A stretch of DNA of 64,000 nt from Rothia mucilaginosa (GCF_001061665.1 NZ_JVSP01000004.1:159-64158); one strand, 5' to 3'. Shown: positions 8,999-18,469, counted from the stretch's first letter. Made by a program: numbers and translations. The notes: a model not told the origin generated them from the letters alone.

Positions 8999-9057
8999 AA
9001 GCCACATGTGTTTCGAGAAGCCACCAAAGAAGTGGCTTTTCGAAACACATGTGGCTT
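8999..9057 (-). terminator. Hairpin repeat, copy 2 (downstream of abi)
   Basis: Same element as 2061-2119: 17-base perfect arms (8999-9015 with 9041-9057) around an inner AAGCCAC/GTGGCTT stem. It begins 12 bases after the abi stop. On the minus strand it reads into GGCTTTTCG. Confidence 0.7.
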
Positions 9058-9068
9058 CTGGGGCGGAG

Positions 9069-10052
9069 TTATTCTTGACTGGACATCATCATTCTCAAAT
9101 GAGTCTCCCAATCTTCAGGGAACCCCATCTCGCTCACATGACGTAGTCTAAGCGGCATATAGTCAGACTTAATCAGGGTAATGAGCTTGTCCGTCCACGT
9201 CGTACCCGGGGAGACGCTTCTCAGCATAAACGCTATTACTAAGAGAGCTCCATACAATCTTTCACTCTGTCCTCGCGGAAGTGAGGACAGCCCAGGGATA
9301 GTACGAAACACGTTAGTCGAAGCAGGAGTAAAACGCCTATTAAACAAACGCCCATGATGTGCACACACATTGCGCACAATGCTCAGCTGTTCACACCATC
9401 TCGCTAACGGGTCCTGTCGATAGTATGTTTTCTTGTGTCGAGCTAGCAAAGCTGTAGCATCAACTTTAAACCCGAAGGCAGTCGAAATCTCATGCTGGAC
9501 AGGTACGGACAACCCACCATACAAAATAGATATATCTGAGAAATCTAGCGTCTCAGCAAGCACCCAGAAAGGGTAACCATCATAGTTCTCTGAGTAGTGA
9601 CGAATTGCAGCATTACTCTTTTTAGCACGCTCCACACGTCCCATTGCTCTATCAAGCCACCCAGCATGGTCAAAATCAGGGCGGAACAAATCAGAGTCCT
9701 GGTAAGCCAGCGGTCCGTGAGAGACAACCCATTCGCCGATACGCGTACGTAAAGCTATTTCTATACGCTCAATTGCATCATGAATTAAGGTACGTAATTT
9801 CCGATCAAATTCGTACAGCTGAGCAACTTCTTCAAAAGAAGTACCTTGAACAAATCTATCCTCGCGAAACGGTTTCTTCGGGTCATCTGTAGGCTGTAAA
9901 ACACGATATGGATAAGAATACCCAGACAGTCGGTAGTAAGAAATATTAGACAACCATTGTCTAGCGAGTCGGTCATCAACCGCCATACCGCGATTACGCA
10001 GTAGTGTTATCTGTTCGTTCAGAGTCGTAGCGTTTTTAACCTGTGCACCCAT
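9069..10052 (-). CDS. Abortive-infection protein of the AbiD/AbiF (Abi_2) family
   Basis: A 327-residue protein matching the Abi_2 family: the N-terminal LRNRGMxxxD segment followed by ISYYRLSGYSYPYR, and a C-terminal HEPN-type motif RNVCAHHGRLFNRRF (R-x4-H). HEPN proteins of this kind are RNases, and Abi_2 proteins are known for phage exclusion by killing or arresting the infected cell; the precise target here is unknown. ATG start with GGAAGG nine bases upstream. It sits directly next to the type I restriction locus, on the same strand, isolated by two hairpins. Composition is AT-richer than the rel gene next door, consistent with acquisition. Confidence 0.88.
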   Translation of the reverse strand: MGAQVKNATTLNEQITLLRNRGMAVDDRLARQWLSNISYYRLSGYSYPYRVLQPTDDPKKPFREDRFVQGTSFEEVAQLYEFDRKLRTLIHDAIERIEIALRTRIGEWVVSHGPLAYQDSDLFRPDFDHAGWLDRAMGRVERAKKSNAAIRHYSENYDGYPFWVLAETLDFSDISILYGGLSVPVQHEISTAFGFKVDATALLARHKKTYYRQDPLARWCEQLSIVRNVCAHHGRLFNRRFTPASTNVFRTIPGLSSLPRGQSERLYGALLVIAFMLRSVSPGTTWTDKLITLIKSDYMPLRLRHVSEMGFPEDWETHLRMMMSSQE

Positions 10053-10078
10053 GCTATATGACCTTCCACATAGAAATC

Positions 10079-10111
10079 CGGCCCGTCTACTCCATCAAGA
10101 GTAGCGGGCCG
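10079..10111 (-). terminator. Hairpin between rel and abi
   Basis: CGGCCCG...CGGGCCG arms with an inner CTACTC/GAGTAG stem. It lies about 70 bases after the rel stop and just upstream of the abi start, and reads into GATTTCT on the minus strand. Confidence 0.55.
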
Positions 10112-10179
10112 AACGGTTAACTCAAGAGTACAAAAACCAGCACCCAAAAATCAACACATGAAGGATATTTCTAAAGAGC

Positions 10180-12756
10180 CTACGCCTCCGAGGGCTTCGC
10201 GCCGGTCAGGCGGTACGCCTTGTACACGCCCGTCACGTTACGGACCACGTTCAGCACGTGCTCCAGCATGAAGCGGTCACCCAGCTCCAGGGCGAAGCGG
10301 TCCACCACGGTGCGATCCTCCGAAGTGTGCACACGCGCATCCAGAATGTTCACGCCCGACTCAGAAATCGCGCGAATCAGGTCGCTCAGCAGGCCCTTAC
10401 GGTCCAGCGCCTCCACCTGAATCTGCACACGGTACGTAGCGGTCGGCGAAGACGCCCACTCAACCGTCGTCACGCGCGGCTCCTCGTCAGCGTTACGCAT
10501 GTTCGGGCAGTCACGGCGGTGCACCGAAATGCCGTTGTAACGAGTCACAATACCGATAATGTCATCCGGCGGGACCGGGGTGCAGCAGCGCGCAATCTTC
10601 GTCAGCACACCCTCAGCACCCGGCACAATCACGCCGTTATCGCCAATCGCCTTGCGGGTCGACTTCAGCAACGTCTCATCAAAGTCGCTGACCTCAACCT
10701 CGGGTGCCGGCTCGTCACCGCGGTGCACCTCAACGAGGGTGTCAATGACCTGCTTCGGCGCGATCTCGTGCTCACCAATCGCACGGTACAGTGACGCCAC
10801 ATCGTTCTTGTGCAGCAGCTGAGCCACCTGAGTCATAATCTCCGGGCTCATCATCTTCTGCAGCGGCAGCTCACTGTTGCGCATGCTCTTGGTGAGCATC
10901 TCGCGGCCGGCGAGCAGCGCCTCCAGGCGGCGTTCCTTCGCGAAGTACTGGCGGATCTTCGTGCGAGCGCGCGAGGAGCGAACGAACTTCAGCCAGTCCT
11001 CGCTGGGTCCGGCGTCTTCGTTCTTCGTGGTCATAATCTCCACGGTCGCGCCGGTGGGCAGGACCGTGTGCAGCGGCACGAGGCGGCCGTTGACCTTCGC
11101 GCCGACGGTGCGGTCGCCGACCTCACTGTGGATGGCGTAGGCGAAGTCCACGGGGGTGGAGCCGTTGGGCAGGGCGATTGCCTCGCCGTTGGGGGTGAGA
11201 ACGACGATTTCGTCGGTGTCGAGGGTGTCAGCGAGCGACTCGTAGAACTTCTCCGACTCCGGGTTGGAGTTCGAAATCTCCGCAATAGACTGCAGGATTC
11301 CGACGTTCATCATCGCCGAAGTCTGGGTGCCCGGCTCCTTCGGGTCCTTCGCGGGCGCGCCGCCACGAGCTGCGACCTTCTCGCCGCGCGACGCCGCCTT
11401 GTAGCGCCAGTGCGCCGCCACACCGTACTCAGCTTCTTCGTGCATCTTGTAGGTGCGGATCTGAATCTCAAGCGGCAGGTTGCCCGGACCGTACACGGTC
11501 AGGTGCAGCGACTGGTAGTTGTTGTTCTTCGGGTTCTTAATGTAGTCCTTGAAACGGCCCGTCATCGACGGCCACAGGGACAGCACGTGGCCGAGCACGG
11601 TGTAGCATTCCGCCTCTTCCTCGACCATGATGCGCACGGCAAGGATGTCGTTAATCTCGTCGAAGCTGCGGCCCTTCGTCTTCATCTTCTGATGAATCGA
11701 GTAGTAGTGCTTCGGGCGGCCCGTCACGGTCGCGTCGATGCCCACCTCTTTCAGACGCTCCGTAATCTTGGTGCGTGCCTCGTTCAGGAACTTTTCGAGC
11801 GCGGGGGTGCGTTCGCCGACCATGCGCACCATCTCGGCGTAAATCTCCGGGCTCATGGCGGCGAAGGAGAGGTCCTCCAGCTCCCACTTAATCGTGTTCA
11901 GGCCCAGGCGGTGCGCGAGCGGCGCGTAAATTTTCAGGGTCTCCTCCGCCTTCTTCGCGGCGGAAGCCTGCGGCACGAAACGCCAGGTACGGGCGTTGTG
12001 CAGGCGGTCGGCAAGCTTAATGAGCAGCACACGAATGTCCTTGCTCATGGACAGCACGAGCTTACGAATCGTCTCGATGGAGGCGTTCTCACCGTACGTC
12101 ATCTTATCCAGCTTGGTCACGCCATCGACCAGGTAGGCGACCTCCTCGCCGAACTCCTCGGTGAGCTGCTCCATCGTGTAGTCGGTGTCTTCCACCGTGT
12201 CGTGCAGCAGGCCGGCGGCGAGCACGGGGCCGGTCGCGCCCATCTCCGCAAGAATCGCGGTCACAGCCACCGGGTGGGTGATGTACGGGTCGCCACTCTT
12301 ACGCTTCTGACCCTCGTGGTAGTGGTTCGCCACCTCGTAGGCGCGCTGCAGCACGCGGATATCCTCGTCGGGGTGGTAGCGGCGCACCGCGCGCACGACC
12401 GGCGCGATCATGGGCGAGAAATGAATCGTTTCGCCGTTCGCGTCGGAGGTTTGCATGGTGGTGCGGCCGCCGAAGACCAGGCGGTTCGGCCTGCGTCCAC
12501 CGGCGGCCATGACGCGGTGCGAGCCGCGGTGCTTCTTCGCGACGGATGCATCCGGCTCGGGCAGGGGAATCGGGCCGGCGGGGCGAACCGCAGGCTTGTC
12601 CTCGGCTTCCGCAGCAGGATGCGCCGCGGTGTTCTGGTGTGCTTCCGCTCGGTTAGCGTCAGCCCGATTCGACGCGGGCTGGGAGGGCTTCACCTGGGCA
12701 GCCTCGTTCGGCGCGGGGGTCTCAGCGTTGGCGTTCACGGCAGGTTCTGCACTCAT
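10180..12756 (-). CDS. rel: Bifunctional (p)ppGpp synthetase/hydrolase
   Basis: RelA/SpoT-family enzyme (858 residues) that makes and degrades the stringent-response alarmone. The order is an Ala/Pro/Glu-rich N-terminal extension (~100 residues), the HD hydrolase domain (HDTVED at 185-190, intact, so hydrolysis is expected), the synthetase domain with RFKDYI and YQSLH motifs (the RxKD form of bifunctional Rel), a TGS domain (VVLTPNGEAIALPNGSTPVDFAY) and a C-terminal ACT domain. Start chosen at the ATG 12754-12756, with AAGGAG six bases upstream; an in-frame start 17 codons earlier has no such site. It follows secF, with a terminator between, as in many actinobacteria. Confidence 0.95.
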   Translation of the reverse strand: MSAEPAVNANAETPAPNEAAQVKPSQPASNRADANRAEAHQNTAAHPAAEAEDKPAVRPAGPIPLPEPDASVAKKHRGSHRVMAAGGRRPNRLVFGGRTTMQTSDANGETIHFSPMIAPVVRAVRRYHPDEDIRVLQRAYEVANHYHEGQKRKSGDPYITHPVAVTAILAEMGATGPVLAAGLLHDTVEDTDYTMEQLTEEFGEEVAYLVDGVTKLDKMTYGENASIETIRKLVLSMSKDIRVLLIKLADRLHNARTWRFVPQASAAKKAEETLKIYAPLAHRLGLNTIKWELEDLSFAAMSPEIYAEMVRMVGERTPALEKFLNEARTKITERLKEVGIDATVTGRPKHYYSIHQKMKTKGRSFDEINDILAVRIMVEEEAECYTVLGHVLSLWPSMTGRFKDYIKNPKNNNYQSLHLTVYGPGNLPLEIQIRTYKMHEEAEYGVAAHWRYKAASRGEKVAARGGAPAKDPKEPGTQTSAMMNVGILQSIAEISNSNPESEKFYESLADTLDTDEIVVLTPNGEAIALPNGSTPVDFAYAIHSEVGDRTVGAKVNGRLVPLHTVLPTGATVEIMTTKNEDAGPSEDWLKFVRSSRARTKIRQYFAKERRLEALLAGREMLTKSMRNSELPLQKMMSPEIMTQVAQLLHKNDVASLYRAIGEHEIAPKQVIDTLVEVHRGDEPAPEVEVSDFDETLLKSTRKAIGDNGVIVPGAEGVLTKIARCCTPVPPDDIIGIVTRYNGISVHRRDCPNMRNADEEPRVTTVEWASSPTATYRVQIQVEALDRKGLLSDLIRAISESGVNILDARVHTSEDRTVVDRFALELGDRFMLEHVLNVVRNVTGVYKAYRLTGAKPSEA

Positions 12757-12966
12757 TCCAGGCTCCTTCGGGCTCACGATAATCAGCCGCACGCTCGGGT
12801 TCCTCATCGTTGAAAGCTACCACCGGGCCGGTTGGCTGGCTCACACGCGGGCGCACAGCTTCTTCTACTCTTATCGTACCCAGCGGCCCGGAAGGCACCA
12901 AACTATGCGGCGTTTTGACACGCCCCAACCGCACACGCCCGGGCAGGCTAAACCAGGCACGCTAAA

Positions 12967-12998
12967 GGGGAGCCGACACCTTTCGGTATCGACTCCCC
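12967..12998 (-). terminator. Terminator-like hairpin after secF
   Basis: GGGGAG(C)CGA(C)ACC arms pair with GGT(A)TCGA(C)TCCCC around a TTTC loop, about 20 bases after the secF stop. The minus-strand T-run is short (CCCCTTTAG). Confidence 0.6.
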
Positions 12999-13019
12999 CA
13001 GCATCGGCGAGAACGCGGG

Positions 13020-14168
13020 CTACTCGCTTACGTTCACGCGATGAATCTCAATCGTCGCGCGGGCCGGCTTCTTGACCGACTTCTTGGCGGGCGCCTCCGC
13101 GGAATCCTCGGAGCCCTCATTGCCAGAGTCTTCGGAGCCCTCAGAGTCAGACTCCTCAGCCTCCTCATCGTCCTTGAAGTCGCCGTTCTCAACCTTCGCG
13201 GTGTGCTCACGAATCTTAGCCTCACCCAGGCGGAGCGTCGCGTACAGCGGGGCAGACACGAACAGCGTACCGAACATGCCCACCAGAATACCCACGAACA
13301 GCGACAGCGACAGGTCCTGCAGCGTACCCGCACCCAGCATGAACGCGCCGATGAACAGGATCGCGCCCACCGGTAGAACACCCACGATTGCGGTGTTAAT
13401 CGAGCGGACCAGCGTCTGGTTCACGGCCAGGTTAATCTGCTCGGCGAAGGTCGTGTCGCGGCGTTCCAGCACGCCGTCCGTGTTCTCACGAATCTTGTCG
13501 AACACCACCACCGAGTCGTACAGCGAGTAACTCAGAATCGTCAGGAAGCCGATAATTGCACTCGGAGTAATCTCAAAGCCGAACGCGGCGTACAGGCCGA
13601 CCGTCACCACCACGGTGAAGAACAGACCCGCGATAGACGCCAGCGACATCTTCCAGGTGCGGAAGTAGAAGGCCATGCCCACCAGGGCCAGGATTACGAA
13701 CACCACGAGGCCCCAGAAGGCCTGTCGAGTCACATCCGCACCCCAGGTCGGGCCCACAAACGAGGAGGTCACGTCATTCTCAGAGACACCGTACGCCTCC
13801 TGCAGGGCCTTCTTCACCTGCAGGGTCTCGTCGTCGCTGAGCTTGCTCATCTGCGCGCGAATCGTGCCCGGCGCAATATTGGTCACGTGAACCTCGGAGG
13901 CGTCCTTCGCCTTCTCGTGAATGACGCGCTCGCCGGTTGCGACATCGACGTGCGCGGTCTTCGAGACCACGAACTCCGAACCGCCGCGGAAGTCAATACC
14001 CAGGTTGAAGCCTCCGCCAACCGCCGGAATCAGAACCGAGACGGCCATCAGCAGCGCGGCCAGGGCCAGCCACAGGCGGCGCTTACCCACGAAGGGGTAC
14101 GAGCGGGCGCCCGAGTGCAGGTCGTTACCGAAGCGGGCAAAAGCATTAGGTTTCACATCGGTAGCCAT
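13020..14168 (-). CDS. secF: Protein translocase subunit SecF
   Basis: A 382-residue SecF: first membrane helix (LWLALAALLMAVSVLIPAV), the FDFRGG-type motif present as GIDFRGGSEFVV, a periplasm-side domain, then five further helices including the SYSLYDSVVVFDKIRENTD segment. The C-terminus has an acidic Glu/Ser/Asp repeat and a basic end, typical of actinobacterial SecF. With SecD it uses the proton motive force to complete Sec export. ATG two bases after the secD stop; AAGGAG lies in the end of secD, so the pair is coupled. Confidence 0.96.
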   Translation of the reverse strand: MATDVKPNAFARFGNDLHSGARSYPFVGKRRLWLALAALLMAVSVLIPAVGGGFNLGIDFRGGSEFVVSKTAHVDVATGERVIHEKAKDASEVHVTNIAPGTIRAQMSKLSDDETLQVKKALQEAYGVSENDVTSSFVGPTWGADVTRQAFWGLVVFVILALVGMAFYFRTWKMSLASIAGLFFTVVVTVGLYAAFGFEITPSAIIGFLTILSYSLYDSVVVFDKIRENTDGVLERRDTTFAEQINLAVNQTLVRSINTAIVGVLPVGAILFIGAFMLGAGTLQDLSLSLFVGILVGMFGTLFVSAPLYATLRLGEAKIREHTAKVENGDFKDDEEAEESDSEGSEDSGNEGSEDSAEAPAKKSVKKPARATIEIHRVNVSE

Positions 14169-14170
14169 GC

Positions 14171-15874
14171 CTAGCTCTCCTTCTTCTCGTCCGAAGCGGA
14201 AGCAGCGTCGTCGGAGGCCGACTCCTCAGCCGCACGTTCCGCACGGCGACGCTCGGCGATGCTCAGCTGCTTCTCCTCCGGGGTGCGGATGCGACCGGCA
14301 CCGCGGTACAGCGGCGTGGAACCCAGCGACTCAGGCGACAGGCCCGAGTGGCGGTGACCCTCGCCGAAGTAACGAGTGTTCGCCAGCAGGGTCAGCGCCG
14401 GGTGGGTGAACAGGTACACCACCAGAAGGTCGGCGATTGCGGTCAGGCCCAGCGTGAACGCGAAGCCCTTCACCGAACCCACAGACACCACGTACAGCAC
14501 CACGGCGGCCAGCAGGTTCACGGCCTTCGAGGCCAGAATCGTGCGGGATGCGCGCTTCCAACCGTGGTTCACGGCCGAGGGAATCGTGCGGCCCGCACGA
14601 ATCTCATCACGGATACGCTCAAAGTACACGATGAACGAGTCGGCCGTCGCACCAATCGCCACGATCAGACCGGCCACGCCCGCCAGGGACAGGCGGTAGT
14701 TCAGGGCCCAACCCAGCAGGGCAATCGCCTCGTAAGAAATGATGCCGGCAACCACCAGCGACGCAATCGTCACGAAGCCCAGCAGGCGGTACTGGAACAG
14801 CGAGTAGATGAACACCAGCAGCAGACCGATCAGGCCGGTCAGCAGACCCACGCGCAGCTGCTCCGAACCCAGGGTTGCAGAAATCTGCTGCTCCGACTGG
14901 ATCGTGAAGCTAATCGGCAGGGCGCCATACTTCAGCTGGTCGGCAAGAGCCTTCGCCTCCTGCTCGGTGAAGTTACCGGTAATCTGCGGCTTACCGTCAG
15001 AAATCACGGCCTGCGAAATCGGGGCGGACAGCACCTTGCCGTCCAGCATAATCGCGAAGCGAGCACGCGCATCAGAAGAGTTCTGGGCACGAATCGCGTT
15101 CAGGCGGGAAGTGATGTTCTGGAACTTCTCGCGGGCGGCATCGTTGAACTGAATGGTCACAGCCCAACGACCGGTGGTCACACCCTGGCCGCTGGTCTCC
15201 TGGGTGTGGCTCGCGGTAGAAATATCGCTACCATTCAGCTCCACGGGACCCAGGATGTACTTCTCCTTGCCGTCGGCGGAGCAGGCCACCATCGGCTTGG
15301 TCGGGTCGGCGCTATCCGTGTCCTCGTTGCGGGCCGCGGTGCAGTCCTTCGCCTCGTACTGCTTGTACAGGTCGGCGGTAATCCAGTTGCGGTCCGAACC
15401 GTCGGTCGGCTCGGCGGTCGGCTTGGGTAGCTTGTCGTCCGCGGTGCGGGATCCCTCGGCAACCGCGGCGCCTTCACCGGCCACCAGGACCGGGCGGAAC
15501 GTCATATTTGCGGATGCCTGAATCAGCTGACGGGTCTCGGAGCTAATCGTGCCGGGAACCGAGACGACCACGTTGTTACCCGAGCCGAAGGAGGTGGTGA
15601 CCTCCGCCTCAGACACGCCGGCGCCGTCAACGCGCTGACGAATAATCTCAACCGCCTGGTTCAGCTGCTCCTGGGTAACGTTCCCGTCCGATGATCCATT
15701 GACCTTCGGGGAGAGAATCATCTGCGTACCACCCGAGAGGTCCAGGGCCAGTTTCGGTGCCCAGGAGCCTCCCGAGTAGGTGCTGCCGAAGATGCCGGCA
15801 GCCATCACAACCATGAGCAGGACCATCGAGAGGAGCGCCCCTCGCGCGGCTGCAAGCGGTGAACGCTTAGCCAT
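14171..15874 (-). CDS. secD: Protein translocase subunit SecD
   Basis: A 567-residue SecD: N-terminal helix, the DLSGGTQMIL motif (D1), a P1 extracytoplasmic domain longer than in E. coli with a Thr/Asp-rich insert (about residues 140-210), then the helix bundle with VAIGATADSFIVYFERIRDE. The C-terminal tail is rich in Ala/Ser/Glu/Asp. ATG start with AAGGAA upstream. It is followed immediately by secF and preceded by yajC, with a hairpin between yajC and secD. Confidence 0.96.
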   Translation of the reverse strand: MAKRSPLAAARGALLSMVLLMVVMAAGIFGSTYSGGSWAPKLALDLSGGTQMILSPKVNGSSDGNVTQEQLNQAVEIIRQRVDGAGVSEAEVTTSFGSGNNVVVSVPGTISSETRQLIQASANMTFRPVLVAGEGAAVAEGSRTADDKLPKPTAEPTDGSDRNWITADLYKQYEAKDCTAARNEDTDSADPTKPMVACSADGKEKYILGPVELNGSDISTASHTQETSGQGVTTGRWAVTIQFNDAAREKFQNITSRLNAIRAQNSSDARARFAIMLDGKVLSAPISQAVISDGKPQITGNFTEQEAKALADQLKYGALPISFTIQSEQQISATLGSEQLRVGLLTGLIGLLLVFIYSLFQYRLLGFVTIASLVVAGIISYEAIALLGWALNYRLSLAGVAGLIVAIGATADSFIVYFERIRDEIRAGRTIPSAVNHGWKRASRTILASKAVNLLAAVVLYVVSVGSVKGFAFTLGLTAIADLLVVYLFTHPALTLLANTRYFGEGHRHSGLSPESLGSTPLYRGAGRIRTPEEKQLSIAERRRAERAAEESASDDAASASDEKKES

Positions 15875-15942
15875 AATGTTCCTTCTATGAGTATTTTCGT
15901 GTGTAGATTAGGTGTTCTACAGATTCCTTAGCGGACGCGAAA

Positions 15943-15970
15943 ACCCGACGCCGAGTGCGCGGCGCCGGGT
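15943..15970 (-). terminator. Hairpin after yajC
   Basis: ACCCGACGCCG / CGGCGCCGGGT arms, 15 bases after the yajC stop. No T-run; it may let part of the yajC transcription continue into secDF. Confidence 0.5.
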
Positions 15971-15984
15971 CGTTCGGTCTTAAG

Positions 15985-16359
15985 TTACTGGGCGGTCTTC
16001 GAGGAGTCCTCGGAGACGCCGCCTTCCACGGGAGCCTGAGATTCCGCGGATGCCGGCTCGACGTCCTCGGTCAGGGGTGCGGCGGGGGCCTCGTCCTCAA
16101 CAACGCTCATAATTGCGTTCAGCGCCACGGTGATAACAACGCCCTTGGCCAGCTCCAGCTGAATCTTATTGTCATCGAAATCGGTGCTGACGACGGTGCC
16201 GTAGAAGCCGGAACCGGTCATAACCTGAGTGCCGGGGACGAGAGACTGCTGCATTGCGCGCAGTTCCTCCATCTGCTTACGCTGACGCTTCTGGGCGGAG
16301 AACATCATCCATGCCAGGAACGCCATCATGGCAATCATAATCAGGAGGTTAAAATCCAT
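15985..16359 (-). CDS. yajC: Preprotein translocase accessory subunit YajC
   Basis: A 124-residue YajC: one N-terminal membrane helix (LLIMIAMMAFLAWMMF), a basic KRQRKQ stretch, then the conserved LVPGTQVMTGSGFYGTV and an acidic Ala/Pro/Glu tail. The start is the ATG at 16357-16359, since the family begins right at the helix; the frame could be extended 30 codons but that part lacks conservation. It lies directly upstream of secD-secF and is part of the Sec holo-translocon. Confidence 0.93.
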   Translation of the reverse strand: MDFNLLIMIAMMAFLAWMMFSAQKRQRKQMEELRAMQQSLVPGTQVMTGSGFYGTVVSTDFDDNKIQLELAKGVVITVALNAIMSVVEDEAPAAPLTEDVEPASAESQAPVEGGVSEDSSKTAQ

Positions 16360-16601
16360 GGTCTCACTTTCACATCCGCACCCGCGCCGCTCACCGCGCG
16401 GGTTGAGCGTGCTAAAAGGCGTGGAATCGTAGATACAGTACGTATCCATCCTACGCGAGAGCAGGAGCTTTAGCGCACCGAACCAGCGTTTTTGTGAGGT
16501 TTACCTGAGTTTTATCCAGCCCGTGGCGTAATTTTATGTCGCCGGCAAGGCTCGGCGACGCCAACAGAACCTGCAGAAGAGCTGTTGCGAACGCGTAGAA
16601 G

Positions 16602-16635
16602 AGCCCGCGAGAAGGGCGATACCTCCCACGGGCTA
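16602..16635 (-). terminator. Hairpin after ruvB
   Basis: AGCCCGCGAGAAGG pairs imperfectly with CCTCCCACGGGCT (16623-16635), about 30 bases past the ruvB stop. No long T-run. The 300-base gap between ruvB and yajC otherwise holds only the yajC promoter region. Confidence 0.45.
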
Positions 16636-16663
16636 CTTGCTGTATGTCTTGGCCGGTGCGGCT

Positions 16664-17761
16664 CTAGAGCTGAATCTCGGGGGCCTCCAGACCCAGGTGT
16701 TCCCAGGCTGCGGGCAGGGCCACGCGACCGCGCGGGGTGCGACCAATCAGGCCCTCGCGCACCAGGTAGGGCTCCGCCACGGTCTCCACGGTCTCGGTCT
16801 CCTCCCCCACCGCAATGGCGAGGGTGGACAGGCCAACCGGCCCGCCGCCGAACTTGTGGATGAGCGATTCCAGCACGGCGCGGTCCAGGCGATCCAGGCC
16901 GCGCGAATCTACCTCGTACATGTCCAGAGCGGTCGCGGCATCACGCGCGTTGATGCGGTCCACGCCGTTCACCAGGGCCCAGTCGCGCACGCGGCGCAGC
17001 AGGCGGTTCGCGATACGGGGCGTGCCGCGGGAGCGACCCGCAATCTCCGTGAAACCCTCGGAGGTAATCTGCATGTCCATCAGGCCGGCGCTACGGCGTA
17101 GCACTAACTCCAGCTCCTCAACCGAGTAGAACTCCAGGTGACCGGTAAAGCCAAAGCGGTCGCGCAGAGGCCCGGGCAGCAGACCCGCGCGGGTGGTTGC
17201 GCCCACCAGGGTAAACTGCGGAAGCTCCAGCGGAATGGAGGTCGCGCCGGCACCCTTACCCACCACGATGTCCACGCGGAAGTCTTCCATCGCCATGTAG
17301 AGCATTTCCTCGGCCGGGCGGCTCATGCGGTGAATCTCGTCGAGGAACAGCACCTCGCCGGGGGTCAGCGAAGATAGAATCGCCGCCAAATCCCCGGAAT
17401 GTTGAATCGCGGGGCCGGAGGTGATGCGCAGGGGCGCGTCCATCTCGGCCGCAATAATCATGGCCAGGGTGGTCTTACCCAGGCCGGGAGGGCCCGAAAG
17501 CAGCACGTGATCGGCGCTGCGGCCGCGCATCTTCGAGGCCTCCAGCACGAGGGAAAGCTGCTGGCGCACGCGGCGCTGACCCACGAAGTCGTCCAGGGAC
17601 TTGGGGCGCAGGGCCGCCTCAATCATCTTCTCTTCGGGCTCTTCTTCCATCGCGACCAGGCGCTGCGCGGGCGCACCCGGGACGCCGGGCACCTGACCGG
17701 GGAAATACCCGCCGGAAACCGGGGATACCGCGGCCTGCGAATCGTAGGGGTTCTGGGTCAT
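16664..17761 (-). CDS. ruvB: Holliday junction branch migration ATPase RuvB
   Basis: AAA+ motor of RuvABC, about 365 residues. Walker [10 protein letters not shown], Walker B/DEIHR, sensor region [19 protein letters not shown] and the C-terminal winged helix ([14 protein letters not shown]...[10 protein letters not shown], then [17 protein letters not shown]). Start placed at the ATG 17759-17761 (MTQNPYDS), preceded by GAAAGAAG; the frame extends 17 codons upstream to a TTG without a site. Directly downstream of ruvA in the ruvCAB order. Confidence 0.95.
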   Translation of the reverse strand: MTQNPYDSQAAVSPVSGGYFPGQVPGVPGAPAQRLVAMEEEPEEKMIEAALRPKSLDDFVGQRRVRQQLSLVLEASKMRGRSADHVLLSGPPGLGKTTLAMIIAAEMDAPLRITSGPAIQHSGDLAAILSSLTPGEVLFLDEIHRMSRPAEEMLYMAMEDFRVDIVVGKGAGATSIPLELPQFTLVGATTRAGLLPGPLRDRFGFTGHLEFYSVEELELVLRRSAGLMDMQITSEGFTEIAGRSRGTPRIANRLLRRVRDWALVNGVDRINARDAATALDMYEVDSRGLDRLDRAVLESLIHKFGGGPVGLSTLAIAVGEETETVETVAEPYLVREGLIGRTPRGRVALPAAWEHLGLEAPEIQL

Positions 17762-17848
17762 AAAATTCTTCTTTCGTGGAGTGAGTGAGGCGCAAGGTAA
17801 CGGGCGCGCCAAAATCGGCCGGGGTCAGTCAGGGCTCGGCGAGCGGCC

Positions 17849-18469
17849 CTAGTGGCGACCCACCGTGTTCTGCGTACCCAGGGATGCGAGCACGCCGCGC
17901 AGAGCCACGCCCACCGGCTCGCTCTCGGCGGAGGGATTGTGCTTCACGTACGCGTCGATGGCGGCGGAGGCGTCCTTCTCGCTCCAGCCCAGGGAGGTCA
18001 ACGCATCCAGCACCTGCGGCTTCCACACGATGCCCTGGCTCAGCGGCAGCTCATCGGTCTGACCGTCGCTCAGAATCAGCTTGCCGGCAAGCTCCAGCAC
18101 AATGCGGCGGGCACCCTTCGGACCGATGCCCGGAACCTTCGTGAAGGCCTTGTCGTCACCGGTGGCCACGGCTCGCTCCACCTCCGCGGCGGTGTGCACG
18201 CTCAGCACCGCCAGGGCGATGCGAGGGCCGATGCCCGAGACCGAGAGCATCATGTCAAAGACCTCGCGTTCGGCCGGTTCCGAGAAGCCGTAGAGGGTCA
18301 TGGATTCCTCGCGCACGATCATGGTGGTCAGCACGGTGGCCTCCTCCCCTGTGCGCAGCTTAGAGAGAGTGCGTGCGGTGGCGTGCACCAGCATGCCGAA
18401 ACCATTAACGTCAATCACCGCGTGGTCAAGCCCCACCTGGGCCACGCGGCCGGTCAGCGATGCAATCAT
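17849..18469 (-). CDS. ruvA: Holliday junction-binding protein RuvA
   Basis: A 206-residue RuvA: OB-fold N-terminus (MIASLTGRV), tandem helix-hairpin-helix motifs (VSGIGPRIALAVLS and VPGIGPKGARRIVLEL) and the C-terminal UBA-like domain III (ALTSLGWSEKDASAAIDAY) that contacts RuvB. The ATG at 18467-18469 is chosen because the family begins at MIA and AAAGG lies eight bases upstream; an in-frame GTG three codons earlier is less likely. ruvB starts 87 bases downstream. Confidence 0.94.
   Translation of the reverse strand: MIASLTGRVAQVGLDHAVIDVNGFGMLVHATARTLSKLRTGEEATVLTTMIVREESMTLYGFSEPAEREVFDMMLSVSGIGPRIALAVLSVHTAAEVERAVATGDDKAFTKVPGIGPKGARRIVLELAGKLILSDGQTDELPLSQGIVWKPQVLDALTSLGWSEKDASAAIDAYVKHNPSAESEPVGVALRGVLASLGTQNTVGRH

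Larger units (their letters stand above)
8670..9068. other. Intergenic region between abi and hsdM
   Basis: About 400 bases without a gene: the hsd promoter region (8670-8780), an unassigned stretch, and two consecutive strong hairpins (8905-8967 and 8999-9057). Both hairpins are downstream of the minus-strand abi gene and isolate the restriction operon from it. Confidence 0.5.

Noticed and set aside
10810-12813. 667-codon plus-strand frame opposite rel
   Set aside because: Shadow of the rel gene, whose domains are unambiguous on the other strand.
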